A stretch of DNA of 64,000 bases from Sporosarcina sp. FSL W7-1349 (GCF_038003045.1 NZ_JBBOOK010000001.1:620001-684000); one strand, 5' to 3'; positions 1-9,280 are shown, counted from the first letter of the stretch. Made by a program: numbers and translations. The notes: generated from the sequence alone by a model not told the origin.

Positions 1-906
1 TTGCAATCCCATGCAGAAGTAATTGCGACTAGCTTCTATTCCTTGCAAGATACTGCACATGAATTAAAAAACATCTTGGACGATATGGAGTTCGATCCAA
101 ATCGTCTGGAAGCTGTAGAAGATCGCCTCGCCTTGCTCACTTCATTGAAACGGAAATATGGCAAAACGATCGAGGATATCGTTCTGTATCGGGAACAAAT
201 TGCAGAAGAACTCGATAATTTGGTCAGCCGGGATGAACGGATGGCGGAAGGGCAGGAAAAACTGAGACAATTGGCCCAGGACCTGGAAGTAGAAGCAGAA
301 GAATTGTCCATCATTCGACAAGATTCGGCCGGTCTCTTGGAACAAGCGGTAATGGAACAGTTGAAACAGCTCCATATGGAAAAAGCGGTATTTCAAGTGG
401 AGATCAACAGGAGACCTGTCGGACACTTCGATCGACACGGGATCGATGACGTGCAATTCCTCATTTCCACGAATGTGGGCGAACCGCTGAAACCTTTAGC
501 GAAAGTTGCATCGGGTGGAGAACTTTCACGGCTCATGCTCGCCTTAAAAACGATCTTTTCCAAACACCAAGGGATTACCTCCATCATTTTTGACGAGGTG
601 GATACGGGAGTCAGTGGAAGGGTTGCCCAAGCGATCGCGGAAAAGATTGCGACGATTGCAATCCATTCCCAAGTGCTCTGTATATCGCATTTGCCGCAGG
701 TCGCTGCGATGGCAGACCACCATTACTTGATCAAAAAAGAAGTGAAGGATGAGCGTACGAGCACGGCGATCCACGATATTGACCGCTCACAAAGGATTGA
801 AGAGGTCTCACGCATGTTATCCGGCACGGAGATTACCCCACTCACTTTACAACATGCAGACGAATTGTTGAAAATGGCAGTAGAAAGAAAAAAATCCTTT
901 CGTTGA
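1..906 (+). CDS. recN: DNA repair protein RecN, C-terminal part
   Basis: This is the C-terminal half (about 300 residues) of the SMC-like ATPase RecN, which acts early in double-strand break repair; full-length RecN is about 560-570 residues, so the start lies before the window. The end of the coiled coil is followed by the ABC signature GGELSRLMLA, the Walker B segment SIIFDEVDTGVSG and a switch histidine in CISHLPQ, in the order expected for the C-terminal ATPase lobe. The position upstream of spoIVB and spo0A matches Bacillus. The first codon of the window is internal, not a start. Confidence 0.97.
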   Translation: MQSHAEVIATSFYSLQDTAHELKNILDDMEFDPNRLEAVEDRLALLTSLKRKYGKTIEDIVLYREQIAEELDNLVSRDERMAEGQEKLRQLAQDLEVEAEELSIIRQDSAGLLEQAVMEQLKQLHMEKAVFQVEINRRPVGHFDRHGIDDVQFLISTNVGEPLKPLAKVASGGELSRLMLALKTIFSKHQGITSIIFDEVDTGVSGRVAQAIAEKIATIAIHSQVLCISHLPQVAAMADHHYLIKKEVKDERTSTAIHDIDRSQRIEEVSRMLSGTEITPLTLQHADELLKMAVERKKSFR

Positions 907-940
907 GACGTGCACCGAAAATGTATGCACGTCCTTCTAT
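907..940 (+). terminator. Weak hairpin after recN
   Basis: An 8-bp perfect inverted repeat (GACGTGCA at 907-914, TGCACGTC at 926-933) starts directly after the recN stop codon. Only a mixed pyrimidine stretch follows, so it would be a weak terminator or an mRNA end stabiliser. Confidence 0.35.
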
Positions 941-956
941 TGCTCATTTTATCCTC

Positions 957-985
957 TCATAACATTCCCGCGAACGGACATACCA
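957..985 (+). promoter_or_regulatory. Candidate forespore (sigma-F/G) promoter of spoIVB
   Basis: TCATAA at 957-962 and CATACCA at 979-985 are separated by 16 bases and resemble sigma-G elements (TGAATA and CATACTA); GG at 976-977 also fits a sigma-F -10 region. In B. subtilis spoIVB is transcribed in the forespore by these factors. The match is partial, so this is an inference from sequence plus family knowledge. Confidence 0.4.
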
Positions 986-1012
986 ATAGTATCTTACAGC
1001 GGGAGGTGAACC

Positions 1013-1981
1013 ATGGGATGGAATAGACAATTGAAAATCGGCGTATCGTTGTTCTTCCTGTTCATTTTTTTGCCATTCTCTTCGAGTGCGGCACTTGCAC
1101 AACATGACAGCCTGATTCCGATGGGACACTCGATCGGCATAAAAATGGATCTCTCAGGTGTTTTTGTTACAAATGATGTGATGATCGACAAAGACAACTG
1201 GCTAAAGGCCGGGGATTTGATCGAACAAGTCGAGGACTATTCGGTCGGAGTCCTCAACGAATTCGAGAAAGCCGTCTCCTCCATCAAAGGGGAACAGGAA
1301 ATTACATTGCAAGTCCTCCGTAACGGAGAACCGAGCAAAATTTTGGCGGACACCGGGGCAATGAAGCGTCTCATTCCATTCCTTAAAGACCGTACGGAAG
1401 GGACAGGGACTCTGACGTATGTTGATCCGGAAAAGATGACATACGGCGCTCTCGGTCATCAGATTATCGACAGTTCTCTGAAATCGCCGCCTTTATTCAA
1501 AACGGGGTCCATTTATCTGTCGGAAATTGGGCAAATTAAAAAAAGTGTGCCTGGCATTCCCGGCTATAAAATCTCTACGATTGTGGACGATGAAAAACTT
1601 TTAGGGACGATCAACCGCAATAGCGTTTACGGAATTTTTGGATCGTGGAAAGACACTTCTAGAAAAGTGTTGGCGGAACCGTTAGAGATTATGCACGCCA
1701 GTGATCTCAAATTGGGTGAGGCCATGATTTATACGACTGTGAAGGGAACGGAAGTGGAATCCTTTTCCATTCGTATTACTAAAATCGAGAAGGAACAATT
1801 TCACTTTGTCATGACCGATCCGAAGTTATTGGAAGCGACCGGCGGCATCTTACAAGGCATGAGTGGAAGTCCCGTTATTCAGAACGGAAAATTTGCAGGC
1901 GCTATCACCCATATGTTCGTCGATGAGCCCAAAAAAGGAGCAGGCCTTTTCTTGGAAACGATGAGAAACGGGGAAAAATAG
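1013..1981 (+). CDS. spoIVB: SpoIVB peptidase (stage IV sporulation protein B), compact form
   Basis: SpoIVB is a forespore-secreted serine peptidase (MEROPS S55) that triggers pro-sigma-K processing by cleaving SpoIVFA. The protein has an N-terminal hydrophobic segment (residues about 8-28), a PDZ domain (about 35-110), the catalytic histidine in YGALGH (H149) and the serine motif GMSGSP (residues 283-288). The start is set by the Shine-Dalgarno GGGAGGTG just upstream. At 322 residues it is about 100 shorter than B. subtilis SpoIVB (about 425). The stretch between the membrane segment and the PDZ domain, where the B. subtilis enzyme cuts itself, is nearly absent. Confidence 0.95.
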   Translation: MGWNRQLKIGVSLFFLFIFLPFSSSAALAQHDSLIPMGHSIGIKMDLSGVFVTNDVMIDKDNWLKAGDLIEQVEDYSVGVLNEFEKAVSSIKGEQEITLQVLRNGEPSKILADTGAMKRLIPFLKDRTEGTGTLTYVDPEKMTYGALGHQIIDSSLKSPPLFKTGSIYLSEIGQIKKSVPGIPGYKISTIVDDEKLLGTINRNSVYGIFGSWKDTSRKVLAEPLEIMHASDLKLGEAMIYTTVKGTEVESFSIRITKIEKEQFHFVMTDPKLLEATGGILQGMSGSPVIQNGKFAGAITHMFVDEPKKGAGLFLETMRNGEK

Positions 1982-1990
1982 CGATTTGGA

Positions 1991-2026
1991 GAGCCAACCC
2001 AAAAAATGGGGTTGGCTCCTTTTTTT
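1991..2026 (+). terminator. Rho-independent terminator after spoIVB
   Basis: A perfect 10-bp stem (GAGCCAACCC at 1991-2000 with GGGTTGGCTC at 2009-2018) with an 8-base loop is followed by a run of T residues. It separates spoIVB from spo0A. Confidence 0.9.
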
Positions 2027-2054
2027 ATCGGTGGTACACTGACAACAGGAAGGA

Positions 2055-2165
2055 TTCGACAATTGTGATAGAAAACATTGGAATCCGTCGATTTATAGAG
2101 AAACTATCGGTCAGAAGATTCATTTCTATACCTGAAAAAAGGAATGATGTTGGCGTTGTCGAATT
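2055..2165 (+). promoter_or_regulatory. spo0A promoter region: sigma-H promoter and two 0A boxes
   Basis: A good sigma-H match lies at 2138-2165: AAAGGAATG as -35, 11 bases, then GTCGAATT as -10 (consensus RnAGGAwWW and RnnGAAWW). An exact 0A box TGTCGAA at 2157-2163 overlaps the -10, and a second one in inverse orientation (TTCGACA, 2055-2061) lies about 95 bases upstream. This resembles the B. subtilis spo0A control region, where Spo0A~P acts on its own sigma-H promoter. Confidence 0.7.
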
Positions 2166-2226
2166 TTTTCTTGAGCTAGTAACGGAGTTCAGGAAATTGG
2201 GGAAACGAAACAGGAGGGAACCGCTA

Positions 2227-3021
2227 ATGGGATTGGAAAAAGTGAGAATTGCAATTGCTGATGATAATAAAGAACTTGTGAAAACGATGGTCACGTATTT
2301 TGAGAAGCACCCGGAAATTGAAATTCTTTGGATGGCGCATAACGGAAATGAATGCTTGACGAAAATGGAAGAAAACGTCCCGGACGTTTTATTGCTAGAT
2401 ATCATCATGCCGCATCTGGATGGCATCGCGGTTCTCGAAACATTGAATGGACGGGGGACGATGCCGAATGTCATCATGCTGACCGCTTTCGGACAGGAAG
2501 ACGTCATGACCCATGCGGCTACGTTAGGCGCTTCCTATTTCATGTTGAAACCATTTGAGTTCGACCGGCTTGTCCAACAAATTTTCAAAGTGGCTGGCAC
2601 AGCGAAGCCGGCACCGCCGCTTGTACAGAACAGCAGCACCATAGAGAGCGACGGGGCTGTCAGCCAAAAAGTGCTCGATACGACGATTACTTCCATCATC
2701 AAAGAAATTGGTGTTCCCGCTCATATTAAAGGGTATGCTTTTTTGCGTGAAGCCATCCAGAAAGTATATACAGATGCCGATTTGCTAGGCTCGGTCACTA
2801 AAGTACTCTATCCGGAAATAGCGGAGAAATATAATACGACACCTTCCCGCGTGGAACGGGCGATTCGACATGCCATCGAAGTGGCTTGGAATCGAGGCAA
2901 CTATGAAGTCATTTCCAAAATGTTCGGCTACACCGTCCATCATTTGAAAAGCAAGCCTACCAATAGTGAGTTCATAGCGATGATTGCAGACAAGATCCGT
3001 TTGGAGCATATGGCAAGCTAA
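2227..3021 (+). CDS. spo0A: Sporulation master regulator Spo0A
   Basis: Spo0A is the response regulator at the end of the sporulation phosphorelay. The receiver domain occupies residues 1-120, with the acidic pair D12-D13, phospho-acceptor D58 in LLLDIIMP and the switch lysine in MLKPF. The C-terminal DNA-binding domain (about 150-264) carries the sigma-contact and recognition-helix region [17 protein letters not shown]. The start ATG at 2227 has AGGAGGG eight bases upstream and gives 264 residues, matching the 267 of B. subtilis. An upstream in-frame extension to 2065 is open by chance and covers the promoter. Confidence 0.98.
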   Translation: MGLEKVRIAIADDNKELVKTMVTYFEKHPEIEILWMAHNGNECLTKMEENVPDVLLLDIIMPHLDGIAVLETLNGRGTMPNVIMLTAFGQEDVMTHAATLGASYFMLKPFEFDRLVQQIFKVAGTAKPAPPLVQNSSTIESDGAVSQKVLDTTITSIIKEIGVPAHIKGYAFLREAIQKVYTDADLLGSVTKVLYPEIAEKYNTTPSRVERAIRHAIEVAWNRGNYEVISKMFGYTVHHLKSKPTNSEFIAMIADKIRLEHMAS

Positions 3022-3144
3022 GCCGCTCCTCATTTTCCTTGTAATTTTTGGACTTTTCTTATCATTTCAATCAAAAAGATTCGCGACAGCTGATATAAAG
3101 GTATATACTTATGATTGAAGAGTTGGTTGAAGGGGGAAGGGTCG

Positions 3145-4704
3145 TTGTTAGTCGAAAACGAATATTTCGAATTGGATGTTGAGGGAGAACAAGTTTTGAT
3201 GCGCACCAAGAAGAACGGCTTTCCACTGAAATCATTTGATGCGATTACACGCGAACACCCGCGTTTCAGGATTGACTCCTTCGCAATATTACGGAAAGCG
3301 CTTACAGAACCAGAGGAGGTCCATGTGGTCGGTAGTTGGCTGCCGGAGATCGAGGTGGCGATTACACAAGACCGCATGAAGGCTCAGCTTGTGATCAATA
3401 TTCCGATTGCTGATTTTGATCAAAAGAAAGAGAAAGTCATTCAACAGGCGGAAAAATTGCTCGATGAGGCCGGTATTATTCATGGGCGAAGACCTTATTG
3501 GGAGGATCCTTATCAGCCTGGCGAACCGATTGACGCAGCTATCGGGACTCCTCCTGAAAAAGGGAAGGACGCTCAAATCCGCTATATCGAAATGCCTGAG
3601 AAAAGACCGATCATCCGTGATGATGGATCCGCGGATTATTATGAGATGAATTTTGTGACCCCGATCCAAGAAGGGCAGTGGCTAGGGGAGAAAATACCTC
3701 CGCAGGAAGGGATTGATGGGACCGACGTACTGGGGCATTCCATTCCATCGTTAAGAGGACACGACGCTAAATTGGTCTATGACCGCTCGTCTGTCCATGA
3801 AGTCCAGGAAGGTGATAACATCGTGTTGCGGGCCGCCCATTCTGGTGCTTTGGAATATACGAACGGCATTGTCGGGGTAGGGAAGCAGCTTGTCATCGAC
3901 GGAGATGTCGGTCCGGAAACGGGCTCTATTTCATTCAATGGTACCGTTATTATCCGGGGCACGATCATACCGGGTTTTTCTGTCACGGCAACGGGGGATA
4001 TTTCGGTTGAAGGAAATGAAGGGGTCACCAATGCCAAAGAGGTGCTATCTTCCGGAGGGGATATTTATATTAAAGGGGGCGTCTTTGGCGGTGGGGAAAC
4101 GGTTCTCGAGGCGCAAGGAGATATTTTTATCAAGCACGCAAATAATTGCAAGCTGTTAGGTAAAAACGTCCACATCGGTTTGTATTTGATCGGCACGGAC
4201 GTCGTCGCGGACTGTGTGCATGTTGATAAGAACAAAGGAAAGATCATCGGCGGGCATATCGAGGCACTTCACCTGATCGAGTGTGCCATCGCTGGAAACA
4301 GTCATGAACGGATGACAGTCCTGCATGCCAGAGGGACGGATAAAGAAGGTCTCTATAAGGAAATCCAGTCCTTGGCGAAAGAATTGAAAGAGCGCCGGGA
4401 ACTCGTGCAGCGGCTGGAGCAGCACGCCAGCCAATTCCAAGAATCCGGGAGCCGTATGGCAGTCCAGCTGGAGGCGTATGTGAAATTGAAAGAGACGCTG
4501 GAAGAGAATCGGAGCGCCATTTTAGAGATGGATCAGGAAATCCAGTTGGGGATGGCCAGGATTAAACAAGCCGTTCCACCGAAGATCGAAGTGACAAAAG
4601 AGGCGTTTCCGGGCGTAATTATCCAGGTTGGAAGCAAGTCCTCCACACTGCATACTTCAACAAATGGCGTTTTTGAAATGGCTGACGGGGTGTTGAATGT
4701 CTAA
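3145..4704 (+). CDS. FapA-type (DUF342) polymer-forming protein
   Basis: The protein of about 519 residues has an N-terminal region, a right-handed beta-helix-like DUF342/FapA core rich in repeated V-G-G-D-I-x-I patterns (about residues 240-400), then a coiled coil (about 415-490). FapA-family proteins are described as flagellar assembly or polarity factors in Gram-negatives; their role in Bacillales is unclear and no flagellar gene is nearby. I chose TTG at 3145, preceded by GGGGGAAGG at 3133-3140. A TTG at 3115 is in frame but has no Shine-Dalgarno. The gene overlaps the next by eight bases, so the two are probably co-transcribed. Confidence 0.8.
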   Translation: MLVENEYFELDVEGEQVLMRTKKNGFPLKSFDAITREHPRFRIDSFAILRKALTEPEEVHVVGSWLPEIEVAITQDRMKAQLVINIPIADFDQKKEKVIQQAEKLLDEAGIIHGRRPYWEDPYQPGEPIDAAIGTPPEKGKDAQIRYIEMPEKRPIIRDDGSADYYEMNFVTPIQEGQWLGEKIPPQEGIDGTDVLGHSIPSLRGHDAKLVYDRSSVHEVQEGDNIVLRAAHSGALEYTNGIVGVGKQLVIDGDVGPETGSISFNGTVIIRGTIIPGFSVTATGDISVEGNEGVTNAKEVLSSGGDIYIKGGVFGGGETVLEAQGDIFIKHANNCKLLGKNVHIGLYLIGTDVVADCVHVDKNKGKIIGGHIEALHLIECAIAGNSHERMTVLHARGTDKEGLYKEIQSLAKELKERRELVQRLEQHASQFQESGSRMAVQLEAYVKLKETLEENRSAILEMDQEIQLGMARIKQAVPPKIEVTKEAFPGVIIQVGSKSSTLHTSTNGVFEMADGVLNV

Positions 4705-5416
4705 TCCGCTTATTCTGGCGCATCGCGGAGCATCCAGTGTGCGGTTTGAAAACACGATGGCTGCCTTCGAAAGGGCGTACGAGGACGGAGCCGACGGAAT
4801 TGAATTGGACGTCCAAGTGACGGAGGATGGGATTCCCATTGTCATCCATGATCCCGACTTTGCCAGAGTAGCCGGGATCCGGAGAAGTGTGTCTTCGGTA
4901 ACCGGTGTGGAAGTGGAGGCATTCCGGGTCGGGAAGCGTTTTTTTCGGATCTTAATGGGGCATCCGATTCCAACGTTACTGGAAACCGTTACGTTTTGCC
5001 ATCAACGGAATTTGGTCCTCAATGTGGAGCTAAAAGAGACAGTTTCGGAAAGCCCCGATTCAATTGGCCGTATTCTCTCCGATCTGTCCATATTGGAGCA
5101 TGTCCATATTTCTTCCTTTGACTATGGCGTATTGGAAAAGGTGAAACAACTGGATCCAGAGATGGAGACAGCTTATTTACTGCGAAAAAAAGGGGTCGAC
5201 TGGGATCGGTTGGACCGGTACCAATGTGCGGATGGGTTCCATCTGCATAAACGGCTTCTAAAAGAGCCTTATCTTGGAAAATTGATGGCCACCGGGAAAG
5301 TGCTCCGCGTTTATGGTGTGACGGGGAATGAGCCGATGACCTTCCAGCCGCCTTCCTATATCGGGGGATGGATCACCGATTTTCCAAAGCGCTTCATAAA
5401 CCGAAAAAGAACCTAG
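4697..5416 (+). CDS. yqiK: Glycerophosphodiester phosphodiesterase family protein (YqiK-like)
   Basis: This 239-residue GDPD-family enzyme hydrolyses glycerophosphodiesters to glycerol-3-phosphate and an alcohol. The family motifs are present at the N-terminus: AHRGASSVRFENTMAAF, then GADGIELDVQVTEDG and VIHDPDF with the catalytic histidines, and ELKE further on. There is no signal peptide, so it should be cytoplasmic. It starts inside the end of the preceding gene (TGTTGAATGTCTAA), which suggests translational coupling. The location between spo0A and bkdR equals that of yqiK in B. subtilis. Confidence 0.93.
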   Translation: MSNPLILAHRGASSVRFENTMAAFERAYEDGADGIELDVQVTEDGIPIVIHDPDFARVAGIRRSVSSVTGVEVEAFRVGKRFFRILMGHPIPTLLETVTFCHQRNLVLNVELKETVSESPDSIGRILSDLSILEHVHISSFDYGVLEKVKQLDPEMETAYLLRKKGVDWDRLDRYQCADGFHLHKRLLKEPYLGKLMATGKVLRVYGVTGNEPMTFQPPSYIGGWITDFPKRFINRKRT

Positions 5417-5440
5417 ACGATTGCTCGTCCAGGTTCTTTC
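5406..5440. terminator. Bidirectional terminator between yqiK and yqzF
   Basis: A long near-perfect hairpin (AAAGAACCTAGACGA pairing with TCGTCCAGGTTCTTT) has A residues on the left and T residues on the right. It overlaps the last codons of yqiK and abuts the convergent yqzF stop, so it can end transcription from both sides. Confidence 0.85.
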
Positions 5441-5675
5441 ATTTTTGTTTAAAACGTTCTTGCACTCGACCCGTTCTCCGGTCCCGACGTAGAAGGAAAC
5501 CTGCAAAGAATCCGATTCCTCCAGCCATCATGATGAAACCGATCAAAAATTGCAACCATCCGAACGGAATCGGCGAATACAAAATGCCGAACAGTGTATC
5601 CCTCATCAATTTGATGCCCCAGGCTGCAATCAGGCCAGGGATCAGCAGAACGATAAAAGCCACTAGGCGCGCCAT
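5439..5675 (-). CDS. yqzF: DUF2627 family membrane protein (YqzF-like)
   Basis: This 78-residue protein has two predicted membrane helices (about residues 4-24 and 40-62) and a basic C-terminus (RRDRRTGR). It matches the DUF2627 family that sits between yqiK and bkdR in B. subtilis, also on the opposite strand. A GGAGGGG Shine-Dalgarno lies about ten bases before the ATG. No biochemical function is known for the family. Confidence 0.88.
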   Translation of the reverse strand: MARLVAFIVLLIPGLIAAWGIKLMRDTLFGILYSPIPFGWLQFLIGFIMMAGGIGFFAGFLLRRDRRTGRVQERFKQK

Positions 5676-5986
5676 GTCTCAATAACCCCTCCAAAAAGAG
5701 AAAGAGCCGGACTAAAACAAGTCACAGAAGACTCTTTCTGCGTTTCTCCTATCTAAACTTACTTCCACTATAACTTAAAATCAGTTTAGTTGCAGGTCTT
5801 TTATCTTTATTCCTTAAAGGTTCCCCCCCTCTTCGTTGATTAGGTTAATGTAGTTTTCTTTACTATTTAGCGAGTGTTAAGTACGTTTCCTTTCCTTTCC
5901 GCAAAGAACGGATGAAAGAGGAGTGTAAGATACCGGCCGTAATACGGATTTGGAACATTGACACAATTACGACAAGATGAAATTGA

Positions 5987-6015
5987 TTGTCAAGAGCAAA
6001 GGAATCGTGTATGAT
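5987..6015 (+). promoter_or_regulatory. Sigma-A promoter of bkdR
   Basis: TTGTCA (5987-5992), a 17-base spacer and TATGAT (6010-6015) form a near-consensus sigma-A promoter about 50 bases before the bkdR start. The rest of 5700-5986 is AT-rich with no further gene; a short inverted repeat (5699-5706 with 5732-5739) is the only other structure I see. Confidence 0.65.
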
Positions 6016-6067
6016 GAACTTATAATTGCAAAAGATTGCAAGTTATCCGAAGGGGGCTTGAATTTCC

Positions 6068-8110
6068 TTGCAAAACGTTCTTATAGTTGGGGCAGGGGAA
6101 GGTGGATCCGTCCTACTGAACCTTCTCTTACACCATGAATCCATGAATGTGATTGCAATTGTCGATACAAACAACGAAGCACCCGGGATACAGCGTGCGC
6201 AGGAATTGGGCGTCCCCTACGGACCGGATTGGCGGCCTTTCCTGTCGGATCGTGTTCATATCATCTTTGATGTGACGGGGGACGAATTGGTCTTTCCTCA
6301 ACTGATTGAGGCCAGGCAGGATCATTCTGTCGTCATTCCAAGATCTGTTGTCAATCTGCTCGTCCAATTGCTTGAAAAAAACAATACATATATAAAGCGG
6401 ATACGCGGGGAAATGCATAAACAGCAGATGGTCTTTGATTCGATCGAAGAAGGGATGATCGGGATCAATCGCAATGGCCAAATCGACTTCATTAATAAAA
6501 GCGCTTCCAAGATGACGGGAATCCGAATTGAGGATGCCGTTGGAAGACCTATTAACGAAGTGATTCCTATGTCCAATTTGCTAGCTGTCTATGAAAGTGG
6601 AAAAGCGGAGATGAATCGGGAACTGGTTCTTGGCAACGGGTTGAAAATCGTCACCTCTCGCTATCCATTATTCAACAATACGGGAGATAAAGTGGGTGCT
6701 TTCGCCGTATTCAAGGATATTTCGGAAGTCGTGGCGCTTGCCGAAGAAGTGACCGGTCTCAATGAGATGAAAACGATGTTGGAAGCAATCATCCATTCGA
6801 GCGATGATGCGATTTCGGTCGTTGACGAGCATGGGAACGGCATTCTCATCAATCCAGCGTATACGAGGATTACGGGGCTGACGGAGGAGGAAATCATCGG
6901 GAAGCCGGCATCCGAGGATATCATCGAAGGGGAAAGCATCCATATGAAGGTGCTGCAAACCAAAAAACCGATCCGTGGCGTGAGTATGAGGATTGGCGAG
7001 AATAGCCGGGATGTTATTGTCAATGTAGCTCCGATTATCGTAGATCAGGAAGTGAAGGGCAGTGTCGGCGTCATTCACGACATAACGGAGATGCGCAGCT
7101 TGATGAATGAGCTGGCAGAGGCCCGCACGATCATCAGAAAATTGGAAGAAACATACACATTCGATGATATTTATGGAAGTTCGCATGAATTGGAAATTTC
7201 CGTCGAGCAGGCGAAGCTTGCCGCCCGGTCGTCCTTGCCGGTTCTGCTGCGTGGGGAAGTCGGTACCGGCAAAGAGCTGTTTGCCCATGCCATTCATAGC
7301 GGCAGCGAACGGAAGTCGAATAAAATTGTACGCGTGAACTGTTCCGCGATTCACTCATCCCGGTTGGAAGCTGAAATTTTCGGCCAAGAGGAACTGAGCG
7401 GCTTGGGAAAATGGGAAGTGACGGAAGGTTTGATCGGGGATGCGGAAAACGGAACTTTATTTTTGGATGAAGTTGCAGAGTTGCCGCTTTTAATTCAACA
7501 GAAGTTGGCTACTTTCGTAACGAAGGGGGCCGTCATGAGAAAAGGGGGCACCGAACCGGTCCAGTATGATGTACGGATCATAACGGCCAGCTCTCGGAAC
7601 TTGGAAAAAGCGATGCAGCAAGGAGAGTTCCTCGAAGAGCTGTATTATCCGCTCAATCGGATCGCGATCCATGTCCCTCCGCTTCGCTCCAGGAAATCGG
7701 ATATCCCCGAAATTACCGGGCGAATCCTCGAAAAGTTGAATCGGGAGTTGGGCATGAATGTCGGTGAAATTACAGAGGAAGCGATGAAGCACCTCCAGCA
7801 GCATGATTGGCCGGGAAATGTGCGGGAATTGGAGAATGTGCTCAGCCGGGCGATGATCTATATGGAGCCGGGCGGATCGGTTCTCGAACTAGAAAATGTG
7901 GTTAAATCCCTTTCGTCTAGGGAAAATAAAGAGGTAGAAACGTCCCTGCTGGATACGAATACGCTTGCATCGATCATGGAGGATTATGAAAAAACAATTC
8001 TCGATACGGCGCTCAAGGAAAATGGCGGAAACAAGTCGTTGACGGCAAACCGGCTCGGCATTTCGCTACGTTCCCTTTATTACAAATTGGAGAAATATGA
8101 CTTGATCTGA
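6068..8110 (+). CDS. bkdR: BkdR-type regulator, AAA+ domain lacking sigma-54 contact motifs
   Basis: In B. subtilis BkdR activates the bkd operon with sigma-L (sigma-54). This 680-residue protein has a Rossmann-like N-domain (VLIVGAGEGG, 1-100), two PAS domains (about 120-230 and 240-350), an AAA+ domain and a C-terminal Fis-type helix-turn-helix (about 635-680). Walker A (GEVGTGKE, 396-403) and Walker B (TLFLDE) are kept. The GAFTGA loop position reads LSGLGK (443-448), with no gap in the flanking alignment. The two arginine-finger positions are L522 and P528 (FLEELYYPL instead of FREDLYYRL). It is therefore unlikely to work as a classical sigma-54 activator. The start is TTG with AGGGGG eleven bases before. 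Confidence 0.9.
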   Translation: MQNVLIVGAGEGGSVLLNLLLHHESMNVIAIVDTNNEAPGIQRAQELGVPYGPDWRPFLSDRVHIIFDVTGDELVFPQLIEARQDHSVVIPRSVVNLLVQLLEKNNTYIKRIRGEMHKQQMVFDSIEEGMIGINRNGQIDFINKSASKMTGIRIEDAVGRPINEVIPMSNLLAVYESGKAEMNRELVLGNGLKIVTSRYPLFNNTGDKVGAFAVFKDISEVVALAEEVTGLNEMKTMLEAIIHSSDDAISVVDEHGNGILINPAYTRITGLTEEEIIGKPASEDIIEGESIHMKVLQTKKPIRGVSMRIGENSRDVIVNVAPIIVDQEVKGSVGVIHDITEMRSLMNELAEARTIIRKLEETYTFDDIYGSSHELEISVEQAKLAARSSLPVLLRGEVGTGKELFAHAIHSGSERKSNKIVRVNCSAIHSSRLEAEIFGQEELSGLGKWEVTEGLIGDAENGTLFLDEVAELPLLIQQKLATFVTKGAVMRKGGTEPVQYDVRIITASSRNLEKAMQQGEFLEELYYPLNRIAIHVPPLRSRKSDIPEITGRILEKLNRELGMNVGEITEEAMKHLQQHDWPGNVRELENVLSRAMIYMEPGGSVLELENVVKSLSSRENKEVETSLLDTNTLASIMEDYEKTILDTALKENGGNKSLTANRLGISLRSLYYKLEKYDLI

Positions 8111-8182
8111 ATTGAGAACTACCAACGTACCTGTCATTTCCTATATACTTATAAACGGACTTAATTATGAGGAGGTATTACA

Positions 8183-9280
8183 ATGGAAATCTTCAAAAGA
8201 CTGGAAGAACATGACTACGAACAATTGGTGATCTGCCAGGACAAAACGTCTGGCCTCAAAGCGATCATAGCGATCCATGACACGACACTCGGCCCTGCCC
8301 TTGGCGGCGCCCGCATGTGGACGTATGAAAGTGAAGAAGCGGCGATCGAAGACGCTCTTCGCTTGGCACGGGGGATGACGTATAAAAATGCTGCAGCGGG
8401 ACTCAATCTCGGCGGAGGGAAAACCGTCATCATCGGCGATCCGCGGACCGATAAAAACGACGAAATGTTCCGCGCGTTCGGCCGCTATATCGAAGGGTTA
8501 AATGGCCGCTATATCACTGCGGAAGACGTGGGGACTACGGAAGAGGATATGGACTTGATCCATTTGGAAACCGATTATGTCGCGGGAACATCCGCAGCGG
8601 ATTCGGGTTCATCCGGAAACCCTTCCCCTGTAACGGCTTTCGGTATATACAAAGGCATGAAAGCGGCTGCCAAGGAAGCATTCGGAGATGATTCGCTGGC
8701 AGGAAAAACGATTGCTGTCCAAGGTGTCGGGAATGTCGCCTACTCATTATGCGAATATTTGCATGAGGAAGGCGCCAAACTGATTGTCACTGACATTAAC
8801 GAAGAATCGGTCCAACGGGCAGTGGAGGCGTTTGGTGCAACGGCGGTCGGCATCGATGAGATCTATTCGCAGGAAGCGGACATTTTCGCCCCTTGTGCAC
8901 TCGGTGCCGTCATCAATGATGAAACCATTCCGCAATTGAAAGTGAAAGTGATTGCGGGATCGGCGAACAACCAATTGAAAGATCCTTCCCATGGAGATCA
9001 ACTCCATGAAATGGGCATTGTCTATGCACCGGACTACGTTATCAATTCCGGCGGCGTCATCAATGTTGCCGATGAACTGGATGGCTATAACCGGGAACGG
9101 GCATTGAAACGGGTAGCAACTATATATGACACCATTGAAAAGATCTTCGCCATTTCAAAACGGGACAACATCCCGTCCTACGTCGCTGCAGACCGCTTAG
9201 CGGAAGAACGGATTGCACGTGTTGCAAAAGTTCGCAGCCAATTTTTGCAAAATGAAAAAAGCGTCCTATCGAGACGATAA
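8183..9280 (+). CDS. bcd: Leucine (branched-chain amino acid) dehydrogenase
   Basis: The enzyme oxidatively deaminates leucine, valine and isoleucine to their 2-keto acids with NAD. The 365 residues have the normal family length. Glycine-rich [11 protein letters not shown] contains catalytic K80, K68 lies in GMTYKNA, and the NAD site is [16 protein letters not shown] precedes the ATG. It is the first gene of the operon leading into the keto acid dehydrogenase genes. In B. subtilis ptb precedes and buk follows this gene; neither is present here. No -12/-24 promoter is visible in 8080-8182. Confidence 0.97.
   Translation: MEIFKRLEEHDYEQLVICQDKTSGLKAIIAIHDTTLGPALGGARMWTYESEEAAIEDALRLARGMTYKNAAAGLNLGGGKTVIIGDPRTDKNDEMFRAFGRYIEGLNGRYITAEDVGTTEEDMDLIHLETDYVAGTSAADSGSSGNPSPVTAFGIYKGMKAAAKEAFGDDSLAGKTIAVQGVGNVAYSLCEYLHEEGAKLIVTDINEESVQRAVEAFGATAVGIDEIYSQEADIFAPCALGAVINDETIPQLKVKVIAGSANNQLKDPSHGDQLHEMGIVYAPDYVINSGGVINVADELDGYNRERALKRVATIYDTIEKIFAISKRDNIPSYVAADRLAEERIARVAKVRSQFLQNEKSVLSRR

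Noticed and set aside
2065..2226. In-frame N-terminal extension of spo0A
   Set aside because: It covers the sigma-H promoter and 0A boxes, has no ribosome site, and would exceed the family length by 54 residues.
6668..7354. 228-residue ORF on the minus strand
   Set aside because: It is a shadow of bkdR without ribosome site or recognisable motif.
8080..8182. Sigma-54 (-12/-24) promoter before bcd
   Set aside because: No TGGCAC-N5-TTGC-like pair with correct GG-GC spacing could be found. The nearest TTGGAG lacks the -12 GC.
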